A stretch of DNA of 64,000 nt, taken from the NCBI RefSeq assembly GCF_000179575.2, contig NC_015636.1, positions 248,001 through 312,000 on the forward strand. The letters are read 5' to 3'. Below are positions 31,371 to 41,908 of the stretch, piece by piece. The position numbers and the translations under genes are program-made. Under the pieces are notes generated by a model. The model worked only from the letters and a program-made list of their open reading frames with translations. It was not told the DNA's origin and did not search any database. Source of the stretch: Methanothermococcus okinawensis IH1. Lineage in GTDB: Archaea > AGJL01 > Methanococci > Methanococcales > Methanococcaceae. Every line of letters begins with the position of its first letter. The first letter of the stretch is position 1.

Positions 31371-31866
31371 ATTTTCACCATATATTTTATAATTTTAGAT
31401 TATAATTACAATTCTTATATTCAAGTATAATATTTTATAATTATTAAATATTTAATTTTTAATTTTTAAAATTTTATTATAGCTTTATTTTATTATATTT
31501 TAATTATTAGTTATATTATCCATAATTTTATCTTACCCATTATTTTTCTGCATTACCTGCTATTTTTTTACATTAGCTGCTTTTTTATTTTCTTATTATT
31601 TCATATTATTTTATTCATAAATTTATCAAAATTTATTCCCTAATTTTAATACCTATTTATTTTTTTATTTTATAGTTTAATGTAAATTATATATATGGTG
31701 TCGTATAAATGGTATGTGATATTAATCATTTAAAAGATAAAAGTAAAATAATATACATTATTAAATGTTATATTCTATTTTATCATTAGTTTAATTTATA
31801 AATTTATTAAATTTTAATTTATGTTTGGTTATTATTAATAAAAAGGAAAAATTTTAGAGGGATAAC
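31371..31866. other. intergenic region upstream of aIF2 gamma
   Basis: This 496-base spacer between divergent aroK and the aIF2 gamma gene is very A/T-rich. It has an imperfect tandem repeat of a CATTA(C/G)CTGC-type unit near 31550-31585. A frame of 26 codons at 31709 has no convincing support. No RNA gene was recognised. Promoters for both genes must lie here. Confidence 0.35.
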
Positions 31867-33099
31867 ATGGCAAGAGTTAAACAATCAGAAGTAAATATTG
31901 GAATGGTTGGGCATGTGGATCATGGAAAAACCAGTTTAACAAAACAACTTACAGGAGTATGGACAGACACACATAGTGAAGAATTAAAAAGAGGTATATC
32001 CATTAGATTGGGTTATGCAGATTGTGAGATAAGAAAATGTCCAAAATGTCCAGAACCTGAGGCATATACTGTGAATCCCGTATGTCCAAGATGTGGTTCA
32101 AAAACCAGAATCATTAGAAAGGTATCTTTTGTTGATGCACCAGGACACGAAACACTCATGGCTACAATGCTTTCAGGAGCTTCATTAATGGACGGTGCAA
32201 TATTGGTAATTGCAGCAAATGAGGAGTGCCCACAACCACAGACAAAGGAACATTTAATGGCATTGGATGCCTTAGGAATAAAAAATATAATAATTGTTCA
32301 GAATAAAATAGACCTTGTAGATGAAGAAAAAGCTAAGGAGAACTACAAACAAATAAAAGAGTTTGTAAAGGGAACTGTTGCAGAAAATGCTCCTATTATT
32401 CCAGTTTCAGCACACCATGGTGCAAATATTGATGTGCTGTTAAAGGCTATTGAAGATTTTATACCAACACCTGAAAGGGATACTGAGCTCCCACCAAGAA
32501 TGTATGTTGCAAGGAGTTTTGATATCAATAAACCTGGAAGCGAAATTAAAGACCTTAAAGGAGGGGTTATTGGTGGAAGTATTATTCAGGGAGTTCTTGA
32601 AGTTGGAAAAGAAATTGAAATAAAACCGGGATTGAAAGTTATAGAAGGCAATAAAACACACTGGGAACCAATTATTACAAAGATTACATCCCTTGGGGTT
32701 GGAGGTTCCAAGGTTAAAAAAGCTTATCCAGGTGGATTAGTTGGTGTTGGTACAGAATTAGACCCTGCCCTTACAAAATCAGATGCTCTAAGCGGTAGTG
32801 TTGCAGGAGAACCGGGAACATTACCTGAAACACTTGATAAAATCACCATAAAAGCTCATCTTCTTGAAAGAATCGTGGGTTCAAAAGAGGAACTAACAAT
32901 CGAACCGTTGAAATCAAATGAGGTATTAATGCTTAATGTAGGGACTGCAACAACAGTTGGTGTAATATTATCTGCAAGAAACGATATTGCTGATATAAAA
33001 TTAAAACTCCCAATATGTGCCGATAAAGGAGACAGAGTGGCAATGAGCAGAAGGGTAGGTTCAAGATGGAGATTAATCGGTTATGGAATTATTCAATAA
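31867..33099 (+). CDS. eif2g: translation initiation factor aIF2 subunit gamma
   Basis: The 410-residue GTPase has G1 GHVDHGKT, G3 DAPGHE, G4 NKID and a zinc ribbon CPKCP...CPRCG between G1 and G3, which identifies eIF2 gamma rather than EF-Tu. It carries initiator tRNA to the small ribosomal subunit with the alpha and beta subunits. AGAGGG precedes the ATG. The codons for VDHG supply one of the four GATC sites found in the window (31918). Confidence 0.96.
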   Translation: MARVKQSEVNIGMVGHVDHGKTSLTKQLTGVWTDTHSEELKRGISIRLGYADCEIRKCPKCPEPEAYTVNPVCPRCGSKTRIIRKVSFVDAPGHETLMATMLSGASLMDGAILVIAANEECPQPQTKEHLMALDALGIKNIIIVQNKIDLVDEEKAKENYKQIKEFVKGTVAENAPIIPVSAHHGANIDVLLKAIEDFIPTPERDTELPPRMYVARSFDINKPGSEIKDLKGGVIGGSIIQGVLEVGKEIEIKPGLKVIEGNKTHWEPIITKITSLGVGGSKVKKAYPGGLVGVGTELDPALTKSDALSGSVAGEPGTLPETLDKITIKAHLLERIVGSKEELTIEPLKSNEVLMLNVGTATTVGVILSARNDIADIKLKLPICADKGDRVAMSRRVGSRWRLIGYGIIQ

Positions 33100-33324
33100 A
33101 ATAAAAATGATAAAATTATAATAAATTATAATAAAAAATTAAAATAAATAAAAATAATTAATTAAATAAAATAATTAAAATAAAAAATAAAAAATAAATA
33201 TAAATTATTTTACTTTTTTTGCGTATTTATTGTTAATTGGTATTTATTATCTTATATGCGGTTATAATGTATAGTATGAGATATATTATTGCATTATTAT
33301 AAAAAGTTATTTTTAGGTGATTTT

Positions 33325-34941
33325 GTGATTACGGATGTTTTAATTATAGGTGGTGGCGGAGCTGCGGCAAGATGTGCCATAGAGTGCAGAAATAAAAATG
33401 TAATTATTGCAGTTAAAGGGCTTTTCGGTAAAAGTGGATGCACAGTTATGGCAGAAGGAGGATATAACGCAGTATTGAATCCAAAGGATGATTTTAAAAA
33501 GCATTATGAAGACACAATAAAAGGGGGAGCTCATATAAATAATCCAAAACTTGTAGAAATTCTTGTAAAAAATGCTCCAAAAGAACTAAAAAACTTAGAA
33601 AAATTTGGTTCTATATTCGACAGAAACAAGGATGGAACAATAGCTCAAAGACCGTTTGGTGGGCAGAGTTTTAACAGGACATGTTATAGCGGTGATAGAA
33701 CTGGACATGAGCTCATGGCAGGATTGATGGAATATATAAATAAACTTGAAAAGGTTAAAGTTTTGGAAGATGTAATGGCAATAAAATTAATAGTAATGGA
33801 TGGTAGGTGCTACGGAGCTCTGTTTTTAAATATGATTACAGGGAATATTTTTCCAATATATGCAAAATCCACAGTTCTTGCAACAGGTGGTGCTGGGCAG
33901 TTATACCCAATTACATCAAATCCAATTCAGAAGGTTGGCGATGGTTTTGCAATGGCTTATAATGAAGGGGTGGAGTTAATAGATATGGAGATGGTGCAGT
34001 TCCATCCAACAGGAATGGTTGGAAAAGGAATACTCGTTACAGAAGCTGTAAGAGGGGAAGGCGGTATTCTATACAATAAAAACAAAGAAAGATTTATGGC
34101 AAATTATGACAAAGATAGGTTAGAGCTCTCAACAAGGGATGTCGTTGCAAGGGCAATATACAATGAGATACAAGAGGGAAGGGGCATAAATGGTGGTGTT
34201 TATTTAGATGTATCTCATTTAGATGATAAAATTATCGAAGAGCGACTTGGAACAATGTTTAAGCAGTTTATGAGTATTGGAGTAGATATAAGAAAGGAAC
34301 CCATGATTGTAGCACCAACGGCACATCACTTTATGGGAGGTATAAAAATAAATGAAAAATGTGAAACAAATATAAAAGGGCTTTTTGCCTGTGGTGAAGT
34401 TACAGGCGGAATACACGGTGCAAATAGACTTGGGGGAAATGCACTTGCCGATACTCAGGTATTTGGAGCAATTGCTGGAAGAAGTGCAGGGGAATTTGCA
34501 GAAGAATCAGAATTTGATTTAAAAGATATTGAGGACTATGTAAATAAAGTGATAATGGATATTAACAATGAATTAGAAAATAAAAAGAATAATCCATCTA
34601 TATCATATAATGTATTTGAATTGATAGAGGAGCTCAGGTATATTATGTGGAATTATGTTTCGATAGTAAGAAATGAGGAAGGGCTAAAAAAGGCACTTTT
34701 GGAGATAAAAAATTTAAGAGATAAAGCAGAAAATATAAATATAAATGGAATTATTGAAATCCAAAAATATTTTGAATTAAAAAATATGATTACTGTTGCA
34801 GAAATTATTATAAAATGTGCATTGGAAAGGAGAGAAAGTAGGGGAGCTCACTATCGTTCGGATTATCCAGAAACAAAAGATGAATGGAAGGGAAATTTAG
34901 TTGTATGCAATAACAATATAAAATTTATTAAAATCCATTAA
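33325..34941 (+). CDS. tfrA: thiol:fumarate reductase / succinate dehydrogenase flavoprotein subunit
   Basis: The 538-residue flavoprotein has the FAD dinucleotide fold VLIIGGGGAAARCAIE, the His-linked FAD region KSGCTVMAEGGYNA, HPTGM in the active site and TRDVVARAIY. In methanogens TfrA works with the iron-sulfur/CCG subunit TfrB to reduce fumarate with coenzymes M and B. The longest frame opens at 33289, but GGTGATTTT precedes a GTG at 33325, which starts the protein right at the FAD fold. TfrB is not adjacent. Confidence 0.88.
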   Translation: MITDVLIIGGGGAAARCAIECRNKNVIIAVKGLFGKSGCTVMAEGGYNAVLNPKDDFKKHYEDTIKGGAHINNPKLVEILVKNAPKELKNLEKFGSIFDRNKDGTIAQRPFGGQSFNRTCYSGDRTGHELMAGLMEYINKLEKVKVLEDVMAIKLIVMDGRCYGALFLNMITGNIFPIYAKSTVLATGGAGQLYPITSNPIQKVGDGFAMAYNEGVELIDMEMVQFHPTGMVGKGILVTEAVRGEGGILYNKNKERFMANYDKDRLELSTRDVVARAIYNEIQEGRGINGGVYLDVSHLDDKIIEERLGTMFKQFMSIGVDIRKEPMIVAPTAHHFMGGIKINEKCETNIKGLFACGEVTGGIHGANRLGGNALADTQVFGAIAGRSAGEFAEESEFDLKDIEDYVNKVIMDINNELENKKNNPSISYNVFELIEELRYIMWNYVSIVRNEEGLKKALLEIKNLRDKAENININGIIEIQKYFELKNMITVAEIIIKCALERRESRGAHYRSDYPETKDEWKGNLVVCNNNIKFIKIH

Positions 34942-35004
34942 TAAGCTAATAAATATTTATATAATCCATTATTAAATTATAAAATAATGGCAACGGGGGA
35001 TTTC

Positions 35005-35670
35005 ATGAGAATAGCGGCATTAACCGATTTACACGGTAAAATTATAAATTTCAAAAGAATCCTAATATATAAACCAGATGCAATTGTTGTTTCTGGTGAT
35101 ATTACACATTTTGGAAAGGATTTAAAAATAATCGATTATCTAAAATATTTAAAAGAAAAAGAAAATGTTAAGGTCTTAACAGTTCCTGGAAACTGCGACA
35201 CTGAGGAATCTATAACTAAATTAAATGAATTGAATATAAACATCGATGAAAAATGTATAGAGATAAACAATATAAAATTTATAGGCATAGGGGGAAGTAA
35301 TCCAACACCATTCAATACACCGAATGAATATACCGAGGAAGAATTATACAATAAATTTAAAAATGCAATTAAAGGCATGAAAAAAGAGGATTTATTAAAT
35401 AACTTTATTTTAGTTACCCATGCACCCCCAAAAAATACCATGGCTGATAGAGTTGGAGGAAACCATGTTGGAAGCGCATCTATAAGAAAGATTATAGAGG
35501 AATACAGTCCATCTTTGGTTATATGCGGTCATATACATGAGAGTAAATGCATCGATAAAATAAATAACAGCTATATTGTCAATCCATCACAGAGCTCATT
35601 CTTAATATCCGATATATTTGATAAAGATGGTAAGGTATGGATTAAAAGTATAGAATTAATTGATTTATAA
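35005..35670 (+). CDS. metallophosphoesterase
   Basis: The 221-residue protein shows the calcineurin-like motifs in order: DLHG, GDITH, GNCD, THAPP and GHIHES. These bind two metal ions. The substrate is unknown; archaeal relatives include phosphodiesterases. A longer frame starts at 34987, but GGGGATTTC lies directly before the ATG at 35005. Confidence 0.85.
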   Translation: MRIAALTDLHGKIINFKRILIYKPDAIVVSGDITHFGKDLKIIDYLKYLKEKENVKVLTVPGNCDTEESITKLNELNINIDEKCIEINNIKFIGIGGSNPTPFNTPNEYTEEELYNKFKNAIKGMKKEDLLNNFILVTHAPPKNTMADRVGGNHVGSASIRKIIEEYSPSLVICGHIHESKCIDKINNSYIVNPSQSSFLISDIFDKDGKVWIKSIELIDL

Positions 35671-35814
35671 TTAATTAATTTATAAATTTAAAAGTTTTAT
35701 TTTTCATTCCTTTATTCCTTTAATTTATTTCTTTTAAATATCTCTTAATAATATTTTCGAGTTTTTTATTGTATTTTAAAGACAGAACAAATTTTGATAA
35801 TAATGAATTTTTAG

Positions 35815-36249
35815 TTAAGTAAATATAATTTTTATTCTTTTATATCCTTTAAAATCTTTCCAATAGTCTGCTACTCTTCCGTTATCTAATATTACACCTT
35901 TATCGCAAATATTTACTTTTCTTATTTTAGATTTTTTTAAAATAATAACTAAACTTATCATTGTTGTAATAGTTATAACACGAAGTGCCATATCATCTAT
36001 AAAAATTAATGAACTTAAAATAAGAATAAATACCATAATTAAGTATTCTTTTTCACTCATTCCTAAATTATGTTTAAAATTTTCTAACAAGTCCATTTCT
36101 GCATAATAAAGAACTCTCCACGATTTTTTGGCTTTTTTATAAGTTAAATATTGATTAAGTCCCAAACATATTGATACTATAATTAAAACTGTTATCAATA
36201 GTAATATTATAATTAACATTAATGATGCATTTATATGAATTAGATTCAT
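35815..36249 (-). CDS. uncharacterised small membrane protein with PH-like C-terminus
   Basis: This 144-residue protein is not recognised. It has one N-terminal membrane helix (residues 9-31), a short cytosolic stretch with KKSWRVLYYAEMDLLENFKHNLG, two close hydrophobic segments (about 66-103), and a C-terminal soluble part KVNICDKGVILDNGRVADYWKDFKGYKR that looks like the small beta-sheet domain seen after membrane helices in bacterial PH-like proteins. GGGAGTT lies before the ATG. Confidence 0.6.
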   Translation of the reverse strand: MNLIHINASLMLIIILLLITVLIIVSICLGLNQYLTYKKAKKSWRVLYYAEMDLLENFKHNLGMSEKEYLIMVFILILSSLIFIDDMALRVITITTMISLVIILKKSKIRKVNICDKGVILDNGRVADYWKDFKGYKRIKIIFT

Positions 36250-36411
36250 AACTCCCAGTTTTGCTATTTACTTTAAATTTCTTAATAGAATATTTATATC
36301 TAATTTATATCTAACTTATTTATGCTTTAATACCTTAATATCTTAAAATTTTTAAGGTTTTTATATATTTATGTTTATATTTATGTTTAATATTTTTTTA
36401 TGTTTATTTTA

Positions 36412-38526
36412 TTATTTTCCAACAATAATCAAAGCATCACCGACATATCCACCTTTTCCATCCTCTTTTACAAACAATGGATTTATATCAATTTCTTTTA
36501 TTTCGGGATAAATATCCATTATTACACCCAACCTAATCATAATATCAACTATAAAGTTAATATCCCTTTTAGGCCTTCCCCTAATTCCCTCTAAAACTTT
36601 GTATGATTTTAATTCCCTTAACATATCCAAGGCATAATCCTTTGTAATTGGATAGATACCAAAGGAAACATCCTTTAAGACCTCTACAAATACCCCACCT
36701 AATCCCACCATTACAACGGGACCAAATACGGGGTCTCTTTTTCCACCCACAATGACTTCGAGACCTTCAATATATTCTTCAATTAGAACACCATCAATAA
36801 CGCCTTTAATTCTATTTTTTTCCAAATATTTTTTTCCGTTTTCCATAATGGTGTTAAATGCTTCCTTAATATCTTTTGGCTTAACAATTACACATCCAGC
36901 GTCTGATTTATGCATAATATTGGGAGAAGATATTTTCATTACAATATTATCTAACTTGGAGGCATAATCTTCTGCCTCTTCGATAGTCTTTGCCAAATAT
37001 TTTCTTGGAACATTCATTCCATGTATCTTTAAAAATTCCTTTGAATTGTATTCATTTGGATTTTTAAGAAGATTTTTAACAATATCTTTATAATTTTCTT
37101 TTATTTTTAATAATTCCTTTTTTATACTATTTAAATAATCACAGTTATCCTCTTTTATCTTCATTTTATTATACTTATAGGAGCTCGACAATACCTCAAC
37201 TCCATTTTCAGGAGATATATATGCAGGCACTCCATTTTTTCTTAAATAGCTTTTTGCTCCTTTAATAGATGCCCCTCCAACAAATGATGCCACAATCGGC
37301 TTACCTATTCCCTCATTTTTTATTTTGTTCTTTGTTTCAACAATTACATTGGCAACTTCCAAGGGCTTAGTCATCTCCTGCGGTGTAAGTATTACAAGCA
37401 TTCCATCGATATTTTTATCATTTTTAACGATATTTAATGCATTTTTATATCTATCGGTATCGGCATCGCCTATTAAATCGAGAGGATTTGAAATGGATGA
37501 GGTTGGTGGAAGGTATTTTTTTAACTCTTCTCTCGTGGATTCTTCAAATTCTTCAATGGTTAAACCATATTTTTTACAGCTATCAGCAGCTATTACTCCA
37601 AATCCTCCTGCATTTGTAATAATTCCTATTTTATTACTTTTCATAAGGGGCTGTGTTGAGAATACATGCATTAAATTAACCAATTCTTCAAAAGTTTCCA
37701 CCGTTAAAACTTTTCCTTTTTTAAATGCAGCGTTATATATTTGAGCATCTCCCGCCAAACTTCCAGTATGGGAAGATGCCGCCTTAGCTCCAGCCTCTGT
37801 TTTTCCGCTTTTTAAGGCAATAATTGGTTTTATCTTTGCAAGTTTTTTTGCAGATTCTATAAATTTTTTATCCTTTAACCCCTCAATATAGAAAACAACA
37901 ACCTCTGTTGTATCATCATGAATTAAATATTCCATTAAATCGCTTTCCTGAATATCAATCTTATTCCCAAGACTTACTATTTTTGAGAATCCCAAGTTTA
38001 AAAGCGGTGCTATATCAAGTATTGCCGTTAATATTGCCCCACTTTGTGATATAAAGGTTATATTTCCCTCTTTAAAATATTCTTTACTGAATGAAGCATT
38101 TAATCTGTTGTGCATGTTTATTATACCTAAACAGTTTGGACCTATTATTCTTATATTATATTTTTTAGCTATACTTTTTACTTTCTCTTCGAGCTCGTAA
38201 TTGCCAACCTCCGAAAAACCTGCGGATATTATCACAGCCCCCTTTATCCCTTTTTTTCCACATTCTTCCAATATATTTGGTATAAGTTTTGCAGGTATGG
38301 TGATTACCGCTAAATCGATATTGTCTGGAAGAACATCCAACACCGATTTATAGCACTTAATGCCGAGTATTTCGTCATATTTTGGATTTATTGGATAAAT
38401 TTTATTATCAGGATTATTTTTTCCAAATGCCATTAGATTTTTCATTATGGCATGCCCTACTTTTCCCTCGATACTGGATGCTCCAATTACTGCAATGGAT
38501 TTTGGATTAAAGATTTTATCAAGCAT
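36412..38526 (-). CDS. acetate-CoA ligase (ADP-forming), fused alpha-beta subunits
   Basis: The 704-residue protein joins a CoA-binding alpha part (FNPKSIAVIGASSIEGKVGHAI, GPNCLGIIN, and catalytic His in SSHTGSLAGD) to an ATP-grasp beta part (about residue 480 onward, with GVLIEEYIEGLEVIVGGKRDPVFGPVVMVGLGG). It interconverts acetyl-CoA, ADP and phosphate with acetate, ATP and CoA. Its role in an autotrophic methanogen is unclear; it may recycle acetate or other acyl-CoA. The next upstream gene, pscS, is separated by 179 bp. Confidence 0.9.
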   Translation of the reverse strand: MLDKIFNPKSIAVIGASSIEGKVGHAIMKNLMAFGKNNPDNKIYPINPKYDEILGIKCYKSVLDVLPDNIDLAVITIPAKLIPNILEECGKKGIKGAVIISAGFSEVGNYELEEKVKSIAKKYNIRIIGPNCLGIINMHNRLNASFSKEYFKEGNITFISQSGAILTAILDIAPLLNLGFSKIVSLGNKIDIQESDLMEYLIHDDTTEVVVFYIEGLKDKKFIESAKKLAKIKPIIALKSGKTEAGAKAASSHTGSLAGDAQIYNAAFKKGKVLTVETFEELVNLMHVFSTQPLMKSNKIGIITNAGGFGVIAADSCKKYGLTIEEFEESTREELKKYLPPTSSISNPLDLIGDADTDRYKNALNIVKNDKNIDGMLVILTPQEMTKPLEVANVIVETKNKIKNEGIGKPIVASFVGGASIKGAKSYLRKNGVPAYISPENGVEVLSSSYKYNKMKIKEDNCDYLNSIKKELLKIKENYKDIVKNLLKNPNEYNSKEFLKIHGMNVPRKYLAKTIEEAEDYASKLDNIVMKISSPNIMHKSDAGCVIVKPKDIKEAFNTIMENGKKYLEKNRIKGVIDGVLIEEYIEGLEVIVGGKRDPVFGPVVMVGLGGVFVEVLKDVSFGIYPITKDYALDMLRELKSYKVLEGIRGRPKRDINFIVDIMIRLGVIMDIYPEIKEIDINPLFVKEDGKGGYVGDALIIVGK

Positions 38527-38705
38527 ATTTACCCCTAATTTTTTTAGTTAAATATTATTTCATAATATATATCTTAATCTTATAATTATATCTTAACTTA
38601 ATTTATAAAATTTGTTATTTTTTTTATTTAAAATAAAATATTAAAAATAAAAATTAAAGTGTTTTAAAAATAATAAAATAATTTTTAGTTATATTAAGAT
38701 TATTT

Positions 38706-39851
38706 TCAACAATTTTCAACAATTTCTTTAATGCTATCTACAACATATTCCACCTGTTCCCATGTTAAACCATAAACACTCATTTTTATTTCTTTTGTGG
38801 TTCCTCTCCTTATACCGCCGATTCCTCTTTTCTTCAATTCATCATAGAAGAAATAACCTCTTCTTTTATCTTTCTGTGCAATTTCATCGAGCACAGGCGT
38901 TTCAAATTTTATTAAATCGTGTTCCTTTGGTTTTATACCAATTTGATTAAATCCAATCTCTTCGAGCTCATGCACTACAAACCTAGTTTTCTTAATTTCT
39001 TCATCCCAATGATTAACCCTTTCCACAATGTGCGGGAAGCTAGCCATAAGTGATACTATCGGAGCTCCTCTACTTGTGCATCCAAGCATCTCAATCTCTT
39101 TAACAGGATGAGTTTTTGAAGTTCTCAATACCTTATCTGCAAATTCATCCCTTATTGACAATATACCAATAGGACCAGATGCTGCCATACTTTTATGTCC
39201 TGAACATGCTAAAAAGTCGGCATTTAATTTTTTACCTTTTACGGGCATTCTTCCAACGCTATATGCACAATTTAATAAAAATGGATAGCCCCTATCCTTT
39301 GCAATTTTTCCTACTTTTTTGGCATCTGTAAGGTTTCCATAATCTCCATCCACATGTGTAAGCAGTATTAAACCTATATTTTTACCTTCATCTTCTAATT
39401 TATCTATAACCTCTTTATAACCTTCGGGATTTATCCTATATGTTGGATAACCCTCATTTTTAACCTCTGCATAATTTAATTTTGCCCTTTCCATAGCAAC
39501 ATAGGATGTGTAATGGGCGTTTTCATCGAGAACTACATAATCACCTTCATTACATATCGAATGCATGACTATAAATTTACTCTCCCGAGCTCCGTGTGTT
39601 GGTCTCGATATATCCATATTCAGAAATTTTGACATATCATTTAAAAATTCACAGATTGGCGGTGTTTCAACCTTATCAAGTCTTCCGCCACAGTAATCAC
39701 AAACACTGTATCCATCACAGTATTCATATATTGCTTTTTTTGATTCTACTGGTATAATTCCCCCTCTTTGGATAGGATTTAAATCTATTAATTCTCTTCC
39801 CATATGTCTTTTAATATTTTTGTATTTGTCGAAATTTATATTTTCAGTCAT
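38706..39851 (-). CDS. pscS: O-phospho-L-seryl-tRNA:Cys-tRNA synthase (SepCysS)
   Basis: The 381-residue PLP enzyme has IQRGGIIPVESKKAI, the Cys-rich CDYCGG loop, RPTHGARESKF, and the PLP Lys in SGHKSMAASGP. It converts phosphoseryl-tRNA-Cys to Cys-tRNA-Cys, the indirect route used by methanococci with SepRS. A sulfur donor is not encoded nearby. GGTGATTTT precedes the ATG. Confidence 0.93.
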   Translation of the reverse strand: MTENINFDKYKNIKRHMGRELIDLNPIQRGGIIPVESKKAIYEYCDGYSVCDYCGGRLDKVETPPICEFLNDMSKFLNMDISRPTHGARESKFIVMHSICNEGDYVVLDENAHYTSYVAMERAKLNYAEVKNEGYPTYRINPEGYKEVIDKLEDEGKNIGLILLTHVDGDYGNLTDAKKVGKIAKDRGYPFLLNCAYSVGRMPVKGKKLNADFLACSGHKSMAASGPIGILSIRDEFADKVLRTSKTHPVKEIEMLGCTSRGAPIVSLMASFPHIVERVNHWDEEIKKTRFVVHELEEIGFNQIGIKPKEHDLIKFETPVLDEIAQKDKRRGYFFYDELKKRGIGGIRRGTTKEIKMSVYGLTWEQVEYVVDSIKEIVENC

Positions 39852-39987
39852 AAAATCACCTAAATTATTATTTTTATATTTTTATTAAATAGATTATAGC
39901 TTATCCTATTTTGATATTATTTTATTTTTAATTTTTATCTTAAAAAATCTATAATTAATAAATTAATATAATATATATCCATTAAGA

Positions 39988-40803
39988 TTATTTTAAGTTA
40001 ATGTCTAACACACACTTTTTAAATCCTATTTCTTTAAATTGCTCATTTATTATTTTTAAATTGTCCATATCCATTTTAAATTTATAAATCTCCTCTTTAT
40101 TTATTTCAATAATGGCAATATCGTAAAAATGTCTTACTCTGAAATAACCCTCAATATCCAAAAATGAAACCAAAAATTCTTCTGCTCTTTCTACCATTTT
40201 TATTTTTTCCTTTGTAATAGGAGGATTTAAAACTCTCGTTGCTAAACAGGTATCTTTTTTTGGAATATCGATATTTAGATATTTTGAGAGATTTATTATA
40301 TCATCTTTGGAAAAATTTAATTCTGCAAGCGGCGATTTTATATTATATTCATTATATGCCTTTATTCCAGGCCTATCTTCAAATAAATCATCGTAATTTG
40401 TGCCATCCACTATGATTATATTATTATTGTTATTATCAGTATCATTATTCAATTTTCTTTTTAATTTATTTTTTTCTTTCAAGAGCTCCGATGCCATATA
40501 CTTTTTACAGTAATAGCACCTATTTTTTAAATCGCTATTTATTTTGGATATTATATAGTTATAATCCATATAATTTAGTTTTACGACTTTATGATTTATA
40601 TTATATTTTTTAGCTCGTTTTACTGCATTATTTATGCTATTCTCTGAAAAAAAACCATTATCTATCGTAATAGCAAGGGTATATTTTGCATTATCGGAGC
40701 TCACCTTAGCAACCAATAAACTATCCACACCACCAGAATATGATACTATTACATTTTTTCTTTTAAAATAGTCTTTTAATCGTTTATATTTTTCCATTAA
40801 CAT
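39988..40803 (-). CDS. larE: LarE-type PP-loop sulfurtransferase coupled to bioB
   Basis: The 271-residue protein has the PP-loop VSYSGGVDSLL and the LarE/TIGR00268 layout. Cys occur in RCYYCKKYM and DTCLATR; in some LarE proteins a single Cys gives up its sulfur, while in others three Cys hold a [4Fe-4S] cluster, and here several Cys suit the cluster type. The bioB stop overlaps its start (ATGTTAATG), so the two are translated together. Partners LarB/LarC are absent here, so a role in sulfur supply to BioB is a plausible alternative to nickel-pincer cofactor synthesis. This is inference. Confidence 0.8.
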   Translation of the reverse strand: MLMEKYKRLKDYFKRKNVIVSYSGGVDSLLVAKVSSDNAKYTLAITIDNGFFSENSINNAVKRAKKYNINHKVVKLNYMDYNYIISKINSDLKNRCYYCKKYMASELLKEKNKLKRKLNNDTDNNNNNIIIVDGTNYDDLFEDRPGIKAYNEYNIKSPLAELNFSKDDIINLSKYLNIDIPKKDTCLATRVLNPPITKEKIKMVERAEEFLVSFLDIEGYFRVRHFYDIAIIEINKEEIYKFKMDMDNLKIINEQFKEIGFKKCVLDINLK

Positions 40804-41777
40804 TTAAATCCCATGTCATTTATCATTTTTATGTCGTCATCAATATTTCTTCCCTTAGTGGTTAAATAATTTCCAACCATAAGCCCATCAAGTGATAAAA
40901 GTGCCAAACCCTGTAAATCATTTAAATTATACTCCCTTCCACCGCAAAGCCGTATCTCTCTATCAGGCATATAGATTTTTGCTATTGCCATGGATTTTAA
41001 TGCTTCAATTGGTGTAATTTTCTTTATCTTATTCTCTTCAATTAACTTATAGGTTTTTGTTCCTTCTATTGGGTGAATAATATTTAATGCTACGCTATTT
41101 ACATTAAGGTTTTTCAATTCCTCAAACATCTTAATCCTATCTTTAAAGGTTTCCCCAAGCCCAAATATGCCCCCGCTACAAACCTCCAATCCAAATTTTT
41201 TGGCAATTTTTATCATTTTTATTTTATCATCATATTTATGGGTGGTGCATATATTATCAAAATATGCTCTCGAAGTTTCTAAATTATTATGTATTCTAAC
41301 ATTTAATTCTTTTAATTCTTTTAATCTGTCCTTATCAAGAATGCCCAATGAAGCACAGACTTTTAAATTTGTTTTTTCTATTATTTCCTTTATTGTATTT
41401 ATTATTTTTTCAAATTCGCTATCATTTACCGTTTTTCCGCTTACCACTATTGAAAATCTATGGCTGTATTTTTCCATATATTTTGCATATTTTAAAATCT
41501 CTTCCCTTGGTTTTAAGTCGTAAATATTGATATTTGTTTTATTGTATATAGACTGAGAACAGAAAGCACAGTTTTCAGGACATCTTCCAGATTTTGCATT
41601 TATTATAGAACATAAATCAAATTTAGAAGGATTATTATATTTTTTAATATTGTAGTATTTTTTAACGGAATATGCCAAATAAAGTAAATCATAAACATCA
41701 TAATCCCAAAGTTTAACGGCATCTTCATATGTTATCCTATTTTTAATAGATTTTTCATAAATTTGTAGGAGCTCCAT
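40797..41777 (-). CDS. bioB: biotin synthase
   Basis: The 326-residue radical-SAM enzyme has the CxxxCxxC cluster motif in RCPENCAFC, and the ligands of the auxiliary cluster are all in place: KVCASLG, EVCSGG and the Arg of REIRLCGGRE. This spacing and the Arg ligand exclude HcgA, the BioB-like protein of hydrogenase cofactor synthesis. It inserts sulfur into dethiobiotin. The gene overlaps the LarE-like gene by 7 bp. Other bio genes are not in the window. Confidence 0.88.
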   Translation of the reverse strand: MELLQIYEKSIKNRITYEDAVKLWDYDVYDLLYLAYSVKKYYNIKKYNNPSKFDLCSIINAKSGRCPENCAFCSQSIYNKTNINIYDLKPREEILKYAKYMEKYSHRFSIVVSGKTVNDSEFEKIINTIKEIIEKTNLKVCASLGILDKDRLKELKELNVRIHNNLETSRAYFDNICTTHKYDDKIKMIKIAKKFGLEVCSGGIFGLGETFKDRIKMFEELKNLNVNSVALNIIHPIEGTKTYKLIEENKIKKITPIEALKSMAIAKIYMPDREIRLCGGREYNLNDLQGLALLSLDGLMVGNYLTTKGRNIDDDIKMINDMGFKC

Positions 41778-41908
41778 AGTATCACTAACATGATTATTTA
41801 AAAATAAATCATTTTAATAAAATTTTTAATAAAAAATAGATAATACCAAAATACATGAAAAGGATTAAAAATTATTTAATATTTAATATGATAATATTAT
41901 CAATATTT

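Noticed and set aside
31709-31789. A 26-codon frame in the spacer before aIF2 gamma
   Set aside because: There is only a weak ribosome-binding site and no conserved content.
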